Positions 23,651-32,988 of a stretch of 50,598 nucleotides of DNA are shown in pieces (position 1 is the stretch's first letter; every line of letters begins with the position of its first letter). The stretch is from Microbulbifer mangrovi (GTDB taxonomy: Bacteria > Pseudomonadota > Gammaproteobacteria > Pseudomonadales > Cellvibrionaceae). A model generated the notes under the pieces. That model saw only the letters and a program-made list of their open reading frames with translations. It was not told where the DNA came from and did no database searches. Location: positions 1-50,598 of the forward strand of contig NZ_LZDE01000332.1 in the NCBI RefSeq assembly GCF_002009015.1. Direction: 5' to 3'. Made by a program: the position numbers and the translations under genes.

Positions 23651-26600
23651 TTACTGGGTCAGCTGGATATCTTCAAACGTGAAGGACTGATCGTCGTTAT
23701 ACGGCGCGGCGAACAGGCCAACTTTTACCGAAGCGGGCAGGTCCGTGAAGGTATTCGCTCCAAGCTGGGAATAGCTGACACCACCATCGGTAGAAACGTA
23801 GGCGTAATACGCCTGCCCTACGCGCTCCAGTTTGAAATACAGGTTGTCTCCAGCAGTAACAGCGCTGCCGCTGTCTTTGCCCCAACCCCCACCGGCCGCA
23901 AGAATGTGGCCATACTGGGTGACCCATTCCGTACCGGACATATGCATGCCCACATGCACCAGTGGTGAAGTGGTGCCTGCAGTGGCATCGCACTCACACA
24001 TCATCAAGCCCACCGGGAACTGGTTGGCCGCATAGTTGGTGCCGGCACTTTTCAGCTTCGCTGTCAGCACGAAGTCCCCTTCCACCTGCTGGGATACCAG
24101 ATAGAACGACTGCGCCATGGTCTCGAACTTGCCGTCACTGGCAACAAAGGTGACGCTGTTTTCGGTCTGTTCGGTAATGCTGCCGGAAGCAACTGTGGCA
24201 GAGGACTGACTGCTGTCACCCACCAGCAGGCCATTACCGCTCCAGGTTTCGTCACTACCACTGGCAATCACACAGTGATCGTCACTGGTATCTTCCGGAT
24301 ACGGATCCCAACCCTCACCGCTGTTCCAGCTGGCAAAGATCTGTGCGCGAGAGCAGAAGCGGCTGGCCACCTCTTCTTCACTCAACACATAACAGCTGCC
24401 GTTGCTGTCGCAACGCTGGGACAGGTCCAGCGGACTGCCGGCCAGATCGGTGCTGCCGTATTCACGCCAACCGGCATCCGCGCTCGCGGTTTTCGGGTTG
24501 GGTGCGGGCTGGCTGTTAATGCCCTCGTAGGCCCAACCAATAGAAGCCACATGGGTGTCCATGGCGGTGTTGATGAAGGTGACATTGTCGTAGTAGCTGT
24601 TGCTGCCGCCGCTGCGCGCCAGGTGGGTAGTGCCCTGCTCGATGGTGACACCGGTGGGGCCTGCGCCCTGGGTCAGCTTCGAGTTCAGGAATACAAAACC
24701 GGGGGCAGTTTCAACCGGTGTGCGCGCCTGCAGAACATAGCCGCCGCTACTGGTCGCTTCACTGCTCTTGGAGTCACCCAGAGAGCGGATCTCGGTGTCC
24801 TCGAATACCGTGGCCGTGCTGTAACCCCAGATAAAGTCCACGTTACCGGCGACCAGCGAGTTGTGGAACCAGTTGTAGCCTTTCAGCAGCAGGGTGTCCT
24901 GCTCGGAGATAAACGCGGCATTGCGCGCAATCAGGCGACCTTCACTGTTGAAGTAAATGGTTTCCGCCTGGTCGCCCGCACCGGTGCGACGGTGGGTGTT
25001 CTCCAGCGTGAGGTCTTCCAGGGTGAGCATGTCACCGCCCTTCACCAGGAACAGGCCGCGACCTTCGCTGCCGCCATTCAAACCTTCGTAGTTTTCATAG
25101 TGAATACGGGTCTGGTCGGTACCGGCGCCCTTGATGGTGAGATTGTTTTTACCGGAGAGGTACAGCATCTCGCGGTAGTCACCGGCGGCGATGGTGATGG
25201 TTGCGGCATCGTCCGCGCCCAAATTCTCCATCACATGATTGAGTGCGCCCTGTACCGTGCGGAAGTCCGCGGCGCCGTCATCGTCGACAGTCACATCAGC
25301 ACCACTTGGCAGCGCTGCGCGGGTGGTAAAGGTCCAGCCGGCGTCTTTGCCGATACCGACAAAATCACTACCGTTCAGCTTCGCCCCCTCTACAAGGTCA
25401 GAACTGATCGCGACAAAGTACTCCACGCCCGGTTCCAGCAAGTCGGTGTGCGGCGATACCGTCAGGGTGTTGCCATCGAAATGGAACGGACTGGCATTGA
25501 GCACGCGGGTGCTCGCCTGGCCGTTGTAACCGAGAATATCGGTCTCACCGCCTGCGCGGATCGCATCCACCTCGGTGTTGTCATCTGCGCGGAAAATTCG
25601 CACGGAGCCCACGCTCGGATTCAGCGCCGGTGCATTGTCGAAGGTGATGCTCAGGCGGGTATCTTCGTATTCACCGGTAGCACCGGGCATCGGTGTAACC
25701 AGCGCACCGATATCCCCGTAGGTTGCGCTAGGCATGGCAAATGCCTTGGCCACATCGATACTGATGGTGCGCTGCAGACTGCTGTCGGAGCCACTGATAA
25801 AGGTAATTTCCGCGCTGCCCTCGGCATTGGGAATGACTTTTACCAGGTTATCGACGACCTCCACGGACGCCACGTTGCTATCGCTGGAAACCACATCGAA
25901 GGTATCCGCGGTAACACCATCGCTCTGCACAGCAGTCACGTTGATTTCCAGTGCGGGGTCACCGGCAGTCGCGGCCCATGAAGGCTCGACATAATCAATG
26001 GTCAACTGCACCGGTTTTACGGAAGGATCACCGACTTTTACGTAATCCACCTCAAAGGAGCGGTTGTAGGTAAAGAAACCGATACGTCCGGCGGTGGAGT
26101 ACTTGCTGTCCGCATCGGTATAGGTACCGAGTTCCTCGCCATCCAGATACACGGTGACATTGTTGCCAACCATGTCGTAACGAACGGTGTACCAGCTACC
26201 GTCGGTTGCGTCCTGCTCCCCCAGCAGGATCGGCTTTTTCGCCTGCACTTCACGGATGACGGAATCGCCATCGGCAAAGCCCGCTTCCACCTGGGTGGAG
26301 TCGCTGCTGTTCTGCATATTCAGGCCGCCGAAATACCACTGCAGCGGGCTCTGGTAACGGCCGATACCATAAAGGTATTTATTGCCAGTATTGCCGTTGG
26401 CGCGGGGACGAATACGGTACTCGACAAAATAATCCGCGGGCACGCTGCCAAAGGCGCCTTCTTTGACCAGGATCAGCTCGCCCTCACTCAGGTTTTCGCC
26501 GCGTGTACCGGCAGTGAAGCGCAGGGACTTGCTGTCCCCCTCGTCGAGAATATCGAATACACCGGGATCGGCGAGGCCGTATCCATCAATCAGTGCGTCC

Positions 26601-26872
26601 CAGGTACTGGAAAATTCGCCGTCTTCAAAATCGTCACAGAAATAGAGACCGGTATCCGGGCAGGTGAAGGTGACCGGCTCCGGTTCCGGATCAGGCTCCG
26701 GTTGAGGATCCGGCGAGGGGATTATTGGGTCAGGGTCCTCGGCCACAATGGGATTGAGACTATCCAATTCCTTTTTCTCGCCATCATCGCTACAGCCTGC
26801 CAGCAGACTGCCCAGCAATGCCGCCATCGATACCCTTAAGGACATCCTTACAAACGCGCTGTGTACTCTCAT
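23651..26872 (-). CDS. CE8 pectin methylesterase, multidomain lipoprotein
   Basis: 1073 residues, ATG at 26872 with CAGGAGT upstream. Lipobox LAGC near residue 28, then a Pro/Asp/Glu-rich linker. The modules are: a concanavalin-like domain (~55-270, starting CPDTGLYFCDDFEDG), a bacterial Ig-like domain (~275-370), an SbsA-type Ig-like domain (~375-515), the CE8 pectinesterase beta-helix (~520-840) and a C-terminal DUF1349-like concanavalin domain (~870-1073). CE8 motifs QAETIYF (~634), SEQDTLL and GNVDFIWG (~675) contain the catalytic Asp pair and oxyanion Gln. Predicted role: removal of methyl groups from pectin to make it a lyase substrate. It is followed at 74 bases by the PL1 gene on the same strand, matching the order of action. 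Confidence 0.92.
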   Translation of the reverse strand: MRVHSAFVRMSLRVSMAALLGSLLAGCSDDGEKKELDSLNPIVAEDPDPIIPSPDPQPEPDPEPEPVTFTCPDTGLYFCDDFEDGEFSSTWDALIDGYGLADPGVFDILDEGDSKSLRFTAGTRGENLSEGELILVKEGAFGSVPADYFVEYRIRPRANGNTGNKYLYGIGRYQSPLQWYFGGLNMQNSSDSTQVEAGFADGDSVIREVQAKKPILLGEQDATDGSWYTVRYDMVGNNVTVYLDGEELGTYTDADSKYSTAGRIGFFTYNRSFEVDYVKVGDPSVKPVQLTIDYVEPSWAATAGDPALEINVTAVQSDGVTADTFDVVSSDSNVASVEVVDNLVKVIPNAEGSAEITFISGSDSSLQRTISIDVAKAFAMPSATYGDIGALVTPMPGATGEYEDTRLSITFDNAPALNPSVGSVRIFRADDNTEVDAIRAGGETDILGYNGQASTRVLNASPFHFDGNTLTVSPHTDLLEPGVEYFVAISSDLVEGAKLNGSDFVGIGKDAGWTFTTRAALPSGADVTVDDDGAADFRTVQGALNHVMENLGADDAATITIAAGDYREMLYLSGKNNLTIKGAGTDQTRIHYENYEGLNGGSEGRGLFLVKGGDMLTLEDLTLENTHRRTGAGDQAETIYFNSEGRLIARNAAFISEQDTLLLKGYNWFHNSLVAGNVDFIWGYSTATVFEDTEIRSLGDSKSSEATSSGGYVLQARTPVETAPGFVFLNSKLTQGAGPTGVTIEQGTTHLARSGGSNSYYDNVTFINTAMDTHVASIGWAYEGINSQPAPNPKTASADAGWREYGSTDLAGSPLDLSQRCDSNGSCYVLSEEEVASRFCSRAQIFASWNSGEGWDPYPEDTSDDHCVIASGSDETWSGNGLLVGDSSQSSATVASGSITEQTENSVTFVASDGKFETMAQSFYLVSQQVEGDFVLTAKLKSAGTNYAANQFPVGLMMCECDATAGTTSPLVHVGMHMSGTEWVTQYGHILAAGGGWGKDSGSAVTAGDNLYFKLERVGQAYYAYVSTDGGVSYSQLGANTFTDLPASVKVGLFAAPYNDDQSFTFEDIQLTQ

Positions 26873-26999
26873 CGAATACTCCTGAGTTATGGTTTTATTG
26901 TTGTTACCCGACGCAGTGGACACGCCGGTACTTCTTCACTGCCTCGCCGCGCACCAATGTGGGACTACGGTATGACAAATGATTTACGCGTAAAATAAA

Positions 27000-27017
27000 C
27001 CGGGCCATCCGGCCCGG
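27000..27017 (-). terminator. Second terminator-like hairpin upstream of the CE8 gene
   Basis: CCGGGCC (27000-27006) pairs with GGCCCGG (27011-27017). On the minus strand it is followed by TTTATTTTA. It is in tandem with the hairpin at 27099-27126 and separates the double PL1 gene from the CE8 gene. Confidence 0.7.
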
Positions 27018-27098
27018 ATCTCGTCAAAAAAATTTAATCACCGCTTGATTCAGTGCCGCTGGAATTCTCCTCGCAGGGCAGTGAAATCAAGGCAAAAA

Positions 27099-27126
27099 AG
27101 CCCACCCACCAAACGGTGGATGGGCT
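27099..27126 (-). terminator. Terminator of the double PL1 gene
   Basis: A 12-bp stem with one mismatch (GCCCACCCACC against GGTGGATGGGC, loop AAAC) is followed on the minus strand by six T. It lies 37 bases beyond the stop at 27163. Confidence 0.85.
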
Positions 27127-27162
27127 ATTACCGTTAACAGCTACTGAACATACTTCCCGTGA

Positions 27163-30100
27163 CTACTGACACGTCGCACCACCCAGGCCAATCACATAGC
27201 TCTGCTCATAACCCAGGGGAGAGTTAAACGGTATCTCGCCATCCACACCGGCAGTGGCAATGATGTAGTCTGCCATTGCCTGACTGGCCGGCAGGTTCTG
27301 CGCTGCCATCACTTCCCGTGAGTAAGCGGTGTAATCCTGCGAGAGATCACCGACGGATCCGGATGCGTTGGTAATTTCATACACCAGCGATGGATCCAGG
27401 TTACACGCGGCATCGGAGAACCAGACCAGGGAGCCATCAGTGCGGAAGTTACCGCCGTCTACATCCCGCGCGAGCTGTTCACCGCGCTCGGTCAACGCTT
27501 GCACCACATCGTCTTTTTCCTGGAAATCGCGATTCATCATGAACATGTTGTCTTCCCACAAAACACTCGCGCCAACACGAACACTGAGAATGTCCTTGCG
27601 ATAGTTCATAAAGAAGTTATTGAACATGTGCGATGTGCCGCGACGAATCAGCGGAATACGACGCAACGTGTTACCCAGCGAATCGTAGTGATCGTCCGTG
27701 GTGATAAACGCGTTGTGGTGCATGGTGGTGCGGATCTGCTCATTGATGGTCCGGCTGTCACTGGAACCATGCAGGGCCGCGCGCTTCACATTCACCAATT
27801 TGTTGAAGCTCATGGTGATGTTGTAAGCGCCCACCTTCACATCAAACGCCGAGTCACCGGTGGTGTCGAAGGTATTCTTGTGAATCCAGATTTCGTGGGA
27901 TGCGCCGGTGTTACGGATCATATCCGGGTCGAGGCCGTGGTCTTCGGTGTGGCCGGCGCCACGGAAGTCCAGATGCGTCAGGATCACATGCTCGGCAGTC
28001 TGGGTCGGCGCTCCACTGCTATCCGCACCGATGGCAAAGCCATTGAAACGGAAGTATGCGTTGGCCTGGCGACCGTCGAGGGTTTTATGGGAACCGATCT
28101 TGGTATTGCGGATCGGCAGGTTGCCATCATTCAATCGGTTGTTGAAGAACTCATCCATACAGGATTCTTCGTCACCGTAGCCGTTATCGGCGCACCACTG
28201 GCGATAATCGATACACTGAGCTTCACTGCCACCGATCGCGGTCTGTACCGAGCTGTCAGAACAGTGATTACGGTGCATGGAAATCTCGCTTTCGTTCGCA
28301 AACTCGAACTTGTCGAAAACAATCCAGTTGTAGTCATCACCGGTTACCGCATCCAGAATCTGCTGCTCAACCGAGCGGCCCAGAGGATCGTTTTTGGTGA
28401 TTACAGTCAGTTGGCTGTTGCCGTTCGGGTCGTATCCACCCATGGCGTTTTCACCGTAGCCCACCGCGCGACCAAGGGTCTGGAACAGGCACTCGACAAT
28501 TTCCTGGTCGGTATCCAGCTCAGCGGAATCGCGCCAGTTTACGTTCGGGTCCGTGGCCAGGATATAACAGGCATTGCTCACTTCCGGTGACGGGAAGGCT
28601 CCGCCAGAGGAAGACGTACCCCCGCTGGAAGAGCTGGACGAGGAGCTGCTGGTACCGCCAGATGAAGAGCTGCTGCTGGAACTGCTGGTTCCGCCCGAAG
28701 AGGAGCTGCTGCTGGAACTGCTGGAACCACCGGATGAAGAGCTGCTCGACGAGGAGCCACCGGAAGAAGAACCACCAGCACAGTCACCCGCTTCCGGCGA
28801 GACACCGGTGATCGACAGACTGTCGATATTTGCGAGACCGCTACCTCCGGTCGCTTCCAGCCGCAACGTGTTATAGCCAGCATCCAGTGTTACCGATACA
28901 GAACCGCTATCCACATAGGAAGCCCAACCACCAGATACCCCCATATCCACAGAAGTCTGAGTGCTGCCGTTGACAATTACGGCGGCCGGGCGATCGCCAG
29001 AGCCGTTGGCATAGCGCCACTGCAAGGTATAGGTACCCGCGGCGGGAACCACTACAGACCAGTCCACGCCCATACCAGTATCGTTATCGGTGTTGGCATA
29101 ACCAAAGCCTGTAAACCCTGCGTGTTCGGTTTCCAGTGCACCATCCACCGCGCAAAAGCCCGCTTCTGCTTCTTCCAACTGAAGTGTGGATACTGCGGTG
29201 AGGATCACCGCATCGTCGCCATTGGAGTTGGTCACCGCGCCAGCGGTATCTGTTACTTTGATCCAGTAATAATAGGTACCATCGGCCAGGCCAGCATCGG
29301 TGTAACTGTTACCCACCACACTGGTGGCAATGCGCACGCGGCCGCTCGGATCCGGATCCGTATCCCGATATACCTCCTGGTTCTGGATCTCGATATCGCT
29401 GACATTCCAGTTCAGGTTGGCGTCGGAACCCGAAGTTGTTACCGCGAGATCGACACTTCCTACCGTGCCGCCACCAGAGCTCGATGAACTGCTGGAGCTG
29501 CTGCCGCCAGAGGAAGATGAGGAACTCACATCGCCGGTGGCATTATAGATTTCAAATTCGGCGATTTGCGGTGCACTGGAAGCGGAATCGATCATCAGGT
29601 TGATCTTGTCCATGCTCACATCGCCGAGGTAAACCTGGAGCTCTGAGCCGATACTGGTACCAGACGCCAGCTCTGCGCCGGTGTCGTTATTCACCAGTCG
29701 CCAGGCCTGCACCACGTCACCGATTTCACGAATAATGACGGTGTTAAAGTTACTGCCAAAGTTTTTGGCAGAGATGCGCTCGCCACTGGATGATCCCGGC
29801 TGCCAGTAACTCGTTAGGTCGCCATCGACAGCATTGCCATAGCTACTGCCGCCGCCCTTACTGCTGCCATCGGCGTCACCGGACAGTGCCAGATTGGAAC
29901 CCAGCTCTGCAGGTACACTGCCGCCGGAACTCCCGGTACCGCCGGAGGAACTGGAACTGCTGGAGGAGCTGCTGGAACCTCCGGATGAAGACGAACTGCT
30001 CGAACTACTGGAGGAAGAACTGCCGCCCGAAGAGGAGCTGGAAGAACCACCTTCAACCTGACAAGCACCATCGGAAACCAGCAGTCCCGTATTGGCACCG

Positions 30101-31128
30101 GCCGCGGCCAACACGATCTGCGGTACACAGGCCGCATCGTCCAGGTTATAGCTGTAGGGGATACTTACACTGGTGGTGGAAACCGGATTCGGGCCGGCCG
30201 GGTGATTGTCGGTGTCATCCGCAGTCCAGGTAATGTTGGACCAGATGTTGCCGTTCACTTCCCAGTAACCCATATCATCGGTATAGAAAGTACCGAGAGG
30301 ATCTTTAGAGTCTTCGAAGTAGTTATACTCCGCCTTCATTACACCGCCGATACGGGGATTCATACCGGACTTGTTCAACTGACGGTAGTAGTTGTTGTAT
30401 GCATGCGCGGTGGCGTGGCGCAGCAGTGGTGTACGGGAATCAATATTCTCGTAGAGATTATGGTGGAAGGTCACCGGTCCGTTATTGCTATCGCTATCGC
30501 TGGAACCAACGAGGCCACCGCGACCGGAATTGCGCAAGATACTGTAGGAGAGCGTGACGTATTTGGTCTCTGCTTTCATATCGAAAAGCGCATCATAGCC
30601 ATCACTTTCACCACCCTGAGCCTCCAGGGTCAAGTGATCTGCCCACACATTGTAGACATTACTTTCCATGCCGATCGCGTCACCACCGTTGGATGTCGGC
30701 GAGCCGGATTTTTTTACATTTCGTACGTGGAGATTCTGCAGAATGATGTTCGAAGCACTGCGCAAGTGAATGCCCAGCTCATCAAATAGCGCGCCGTTGC
30801 CCACACCAATGATGGACACGTTGCTCACTTCTTTAATTTCGATTTTATCTTCGGCGGTATTACAACTGTCACCAGACACTTTGCTGGTATTACCGTGATT
30901 AATAGTGCCTTCGACGTGAATAATGATGGGAGTATCGCTGGATGCGCGATTACATAAGGCAGCGTGGATTTCGGTACCGGTAGTGGCGTAAACCACTTCA
31001 CCACCGGCCCCGCCAGTGGTACCTCCGTTCTGGGTGGCAAACCCTGTGGCCTGCGCGGAAACATCCGCGGCCGCAAAGGTGCCCAGCAATGCACTCAGCA
31101 TCGCTGTTCTCTTCAGCATGATCTGCAT
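27163..31128 (-). CDS. Secreted protein with two PL1 pectate lyase domains and several binding modules
   Basis: 1321 residues, GGAAGG before the ATG at 31128. A signal peptide ends near VSAQA (no lipobox, so probably freely secreted). Order of domains: PL1 domain 1 (~27-355, with FDMKAETKYVTLSYSILRNSGRGGLVGSS and VTFHHNLYENIDSRTPLLRHATAHAYNNYY), Ser linker (~360-400), discoidin/F5-8C-like module (~405-535), Ser linker, FN3-like domain (~555-645), CBM35-like module (~648-775), three Ser/Gly/Thr blocks (~785-845), and a divergent PL1 domain 2 (~850-1321, with IWIHKNTFDTTGDSAFDVKVGAYNITMSFNKLV and LIRRGTSHMFNNFF). In domain 2 the segments around the Ca-site are longer and rich in Cys pairs. Both halves keep the PL1 layout, so two lyases of different specificity in one chain are predicted. 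Confidence 0.9.
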   Translation of the reverse strand: MQIMLKRTAMLSALLGTFAAADVSAQATGFATQNGGTTGGAGGEVVYATTGTEIHAALCNRASSDTPIIIHVEGTINHGNTSKVSGDSCNTAEDKIEIKEVSNVSIIGVGNGALFDELGIHLRSASNIILQNLHVRNVKKSGSPTSNGGDAIGMESNVYNVWADHLTLEAQGGESDGYDALFDMKAETKYVTLSYSILRNSGRGGLVGSSDSDSNNGPVTFHHNLYENIDSRTPLLRHATAHAYNNYYRQLNKSGMNPRIGGVMKAEYNYFEDSKDPLGTFYTDDMGYWEVNGNIWSNITWTADDTDNHPAGPNPVSTTSVSIPYSYNLDDAACVPQIVLAAAGANTGLLVSDGACQVEGGSSSSSSGGSSSSSSSSSSSSSGGSSSSSSSSSSSGGTGSSGGSVPAELGSNLALSGDADGSSKGGGSSYGNAVDGDLTSYWQPGSSSGERISAKNFGSNFNTVIIREIGDVVQAWRLVNNDTGAELASGTSIGSELQVYLGDVSMDKINLMIDSASSAPQIAEFEIYNATGDVSSSSSSGGSSSSSSSSSGGGTVGSVDLAVTTSGSDANLNWNVSDIEIQNQEVYRDTDPDPSGRVRIATSVVGNSYTDAGLADGTYYYWIKVTDTAGAVTNSNGDDAVILTAVSTLQLEEAEAGFCAVDGALETEHAGFTGFGYANTDNDTGMGVDWSVVVPAAGTYTLQWRYANGSGDRPAAVIVNGSTQTSVDMGVSGGWASYVDSGSVSVTLDAGYNTLRLEATGGSGLANIDSLSITGVSPEAGDCAGGSSSGGSSSSSSSSGGSSSSSSSSSSGGTSSSSSSSSSGGTSSSSSSSSSGGTSSSGGAFPSPEVSNACYILATDPNVNWRDSAELDTDQEIVECLFQTLGRAVGYGENAMGGYDPNGNSQLTVITKNDPLGRSVEQQILDAVTGDDYNWIVFDKFEFANESEISMHRNHCSDSSVQTAIGGSEAQCIDYRQWCADNGYGDEESCMDEFFNNRLNDGNLPIRNTKIGSHKTLDGRQANAYFRFNGFAIGADSSGAPTQTAEHVILTHLDFRGAGHTEDHGLDPDMIRNTGASHEIWIHKNTFDTTGDSAFDVKVGAYNITMSFNKLVNVKRAALHGSSDSRTINEQIRTTMHHNAFITTDDHYDSLGNTLRRIPLIRRGTSHMFNNFFMNYRKDILSVRVGASVLWEDNMFMMNRDFQEKDDVVQALTERGEQLARDVDGGNFRTDGSLVWFSDAACNLDPSLVYEITNASGSVGDLSQDYTAYSREVMAAQNLPASQAMADYIIATAGVDGEIPFNSPLGYEQSYVIGLGGATCQ

Positions 31129-31351
31129 GTGACCTTCCGTATTTATGGTTATTTAGAAGATTTAGTCAGACGACTAGTCACAGGCACAACGCCCGAGAAA
31201 CACGGCCCGATCGCACGTACGGCATTCAGGACTAACGGGAACAACTTTTAGTTAGAGACCAATCATCATCGCTATGGGCCTCAAGGGACAGACGGCCCGC
31301 AATATTGGTTTGCCATTATTATTAATTTCGGCCTTCTGCTGAGACCACAAT

Positions 31352-31362
31352 TGGCAATACCA
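31352..31362. promoter_or_regulatory. TGGYNNNACCA site upstream of the double PL1 gene
   Basis: TGGCAATACCA, about 225 bases before the lyase start. The same 11-bp pattern occurs at 34725 and 36085 in front of the TRAP and kdgK/uxaC genes. It resembles the TTGGTATACCAA type bound by ExuR/UxuR-like GntR regulators of uronate use. Confidence 0.5.
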
Positions 31363-31570
31363 AAACAAAGAAGAGGTTATCCACATTAAAAAGTTATGTA
31401 AAGCCTATTTAAAGATCGGCAGACCAATTTGAGAAGCCTATCGCGCCCAAAAAGATAGAAAACACGCCAAGAATCGATTGAAGCAGGGCTATCTCCAGTG
31501 TGTATAGGACACTGTTTAGAAAGTCTTAGGTAGGTATGAAGAGCACGAGAAAGGCAGGGTTGGACAGGCC

Positions 31571-31596
31571 AAAAAAAGCCGGGCTTAAAGCCCGGC
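31571..31596 (-). terminator. Terminator of the TRAP transporter operon
   Basis: GCCGGGC (31578-31584), loop TTAAA, GCCCGGC (31590-31596), then seven T on the minus strand (31571-31577). It lies about 75 bases beyond the dctM stop. Confidence 0.92.
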
Positions 31597-31671
31597 AATG
31601 CCATCCTGAGGATGCGAGGAAATCAATGAAAGAACTGCCGCGTATTACCTCATACGGGCAACCCCGAAGGG

Positions 31672-32973
31672 TTACTCGATCAATCCCAGCGCCCGCGGCA
31701 GGAACTCGCTGATGGCAGGCACCAAGGTGACCAGTGCCAGTACCACGAACATCATCAGGTACATGGGCAACAGCGGGCGGATCAACGCCGTGATTGATGT
31801 TTTTGAAATACTTGCCCCGACAAACAGCACACTGCCCACCGGTGGGGTACACAGGCCGATACACAGGTTCAGGATCATCACGATACCGAACTGCAGCGGC
31901 GACATTCCCAGCTCGGCAACCACCGGCAGGAAGATCGGGGTAAAGATCAGCACCGCGGGGGTCATGTCCATAAAGGCACCCACCGCGAGTAGAATCAGGT
32001 TGATGGTGAGCAGGATCAACAGCGGGTTGTCACTGATGGTGATCAGCGCCTGGCTGATGGTCTGCGGAATGTTCTGGTAAGACATGATCCAGCTCATGGC
32101 GGAGGACGCCGCGATCAGGAACATCACGATGGCCGTGGTCTCCACAGACTTGGTCAGCAGAGCTGGCAACTGACCCCATTTCACTTCCTTGTACACCACG
32201 CAAGACAACAGTAGCGAGTAGAGCACGGCGATGGCGCTGGCTTCGGTGGCGGTGAAGAAACCACTGATGATGCCGCCGATCACGATAAAGATCAGGAACA
32301 GGCTCGGCACCGCGTCCACAGTTTTCTGCAGCGCTTCTTTCATGGTGGGCTTTTCACCGACCGGATAGCCTTTTGCCTTGGCCCAGATACCGCACACCAT
32401 CATCAGTCCCAGGGCGAGCAACAGGCCCGGCAGGTAACCGGCGATAAACAGTGCGGCAATGGAGACGCCACCGGAGGCCAGGGAGAAAACGATCAGGATA
32501 TTGCTCGGCGGAATCAGCAGACCAGTGGTCGAGGAAGCCACTGTCACCGCGGTGTTGAAGTTCTTGTCGTAACCAGCCTTGGTCATGGACGGAATCATGA
32601 AACCGCCGATAGCCGAAGTGGCGGCAACCGCTGAGCCGGAAATGGAACCGAACAGGGTGCAGCTGATGATGTTCACGAACGCCAGACCGCCGGGCAACAT
32701 GCCCACCAGCACTTTGGCGAAATCGATGATGCGCCGCGCGATACCGCCGCTACCCATCAACATGCCGGAAAAAATAAAGAAGGGAATGGCGAGCAGGGCA
32801 AAGCTGTCGATACCGCTGGCCATTCGCTGGGCCATGGTAATCATGGCCGGATCAAAATCGATGGTGCACAGCATGGTCAGCACGGTGGCCGCACCAATAC
32901 TGATGGAAATAGGAACGTTCAGGGCGAGAAGGATCAGAAAACTGACCAGCAATACAATAACTGCAACTTCCAC
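31672..32973 (-). CDS. dctM: TRAP transporter large permease (DctM type)
   Basis: 433 residues, start GTG at 32973 with GAGGAG upstream. A very hydrophobic protein of about 12 helices with family segments GIARRIIDFAKVLVGMLPGGLAFVNI, GSISGSAVAATSAIGGFMIP and LCIGLCTPPVGSVLFVG. It is the Na-coupled membrane subunit of the transporter and starts 15 bases after dctQ. With the neighbouring binding protein and KDG/uronate enzymes, the substrate is probably galacturonate, glucuronate or an unsaturated product. That substrate is inferred from location. Confidence 0.95.
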   Translation of the reverse strand: MEVAVIVLLVSFLILLALNVPISISIGAATVLTMLCTIDFDPAMITMAQRMASGIDSFALLAIPFFIFSGMLMGSGGIARRIIDFAKVLVGMLPGGLAFVNIISCTLFGSISGSAVAATSAIGGFMIPSMTKAGYDKNFNTAVTVASSTTGLLIPPSNILIVFSLASGGVSIAALFIAGYLPGLLLALGLMMVCGIWAKAKGYPVGEKPTMKEALQKTVDAVPSLFLIFIVIGGIISGFFTATEASAIAVLYSLLLSCVVYKEVKWGQLPALLTKSVETTAIVMFLIAASSAMSWIMSYQNIPQTISQALITISDNPLLILLTINLILLAVGAFMDMTPAVLIFTPIFLPVVAELGMSPLQFGIVMILNLCIGLCTPPVGSVLFVGASISKTSITALIRPLLPMYLMMFVVLALVTLVPAISEFLPRALGLIE

Positions 32974-32988
32974 GATGATTCTCCTCGC

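Larger units (their letters stand above)
31129..31671. other. Intergenic region upstream of the double PL1 gene
   Basis: 543 nt without a recognisable gene. It is AT-rich and holds the terminator of the TRAP operon (31578-31596), the site TGGCAATACCA (31352-31362) and a related ATTGGTTTGCCATT at 31304-31317. The lyase promoter must lie here. Confidence 0.55.

Noticed and set aside
24275-25981. Plus-strand open frame opposite the CE8 esterase
   Set aside because: It overlaps catalytic motifs of the esterase on the other strand and has no start site or domain.
28574-28876. Imperfect DNA repeats resembling a CRISPR or satellite array
   Set aside because: The repetition comes from Ser/Gly/Thr linker codons in the double PL1 protein; there are no regular spacers or conserved direct repeats.
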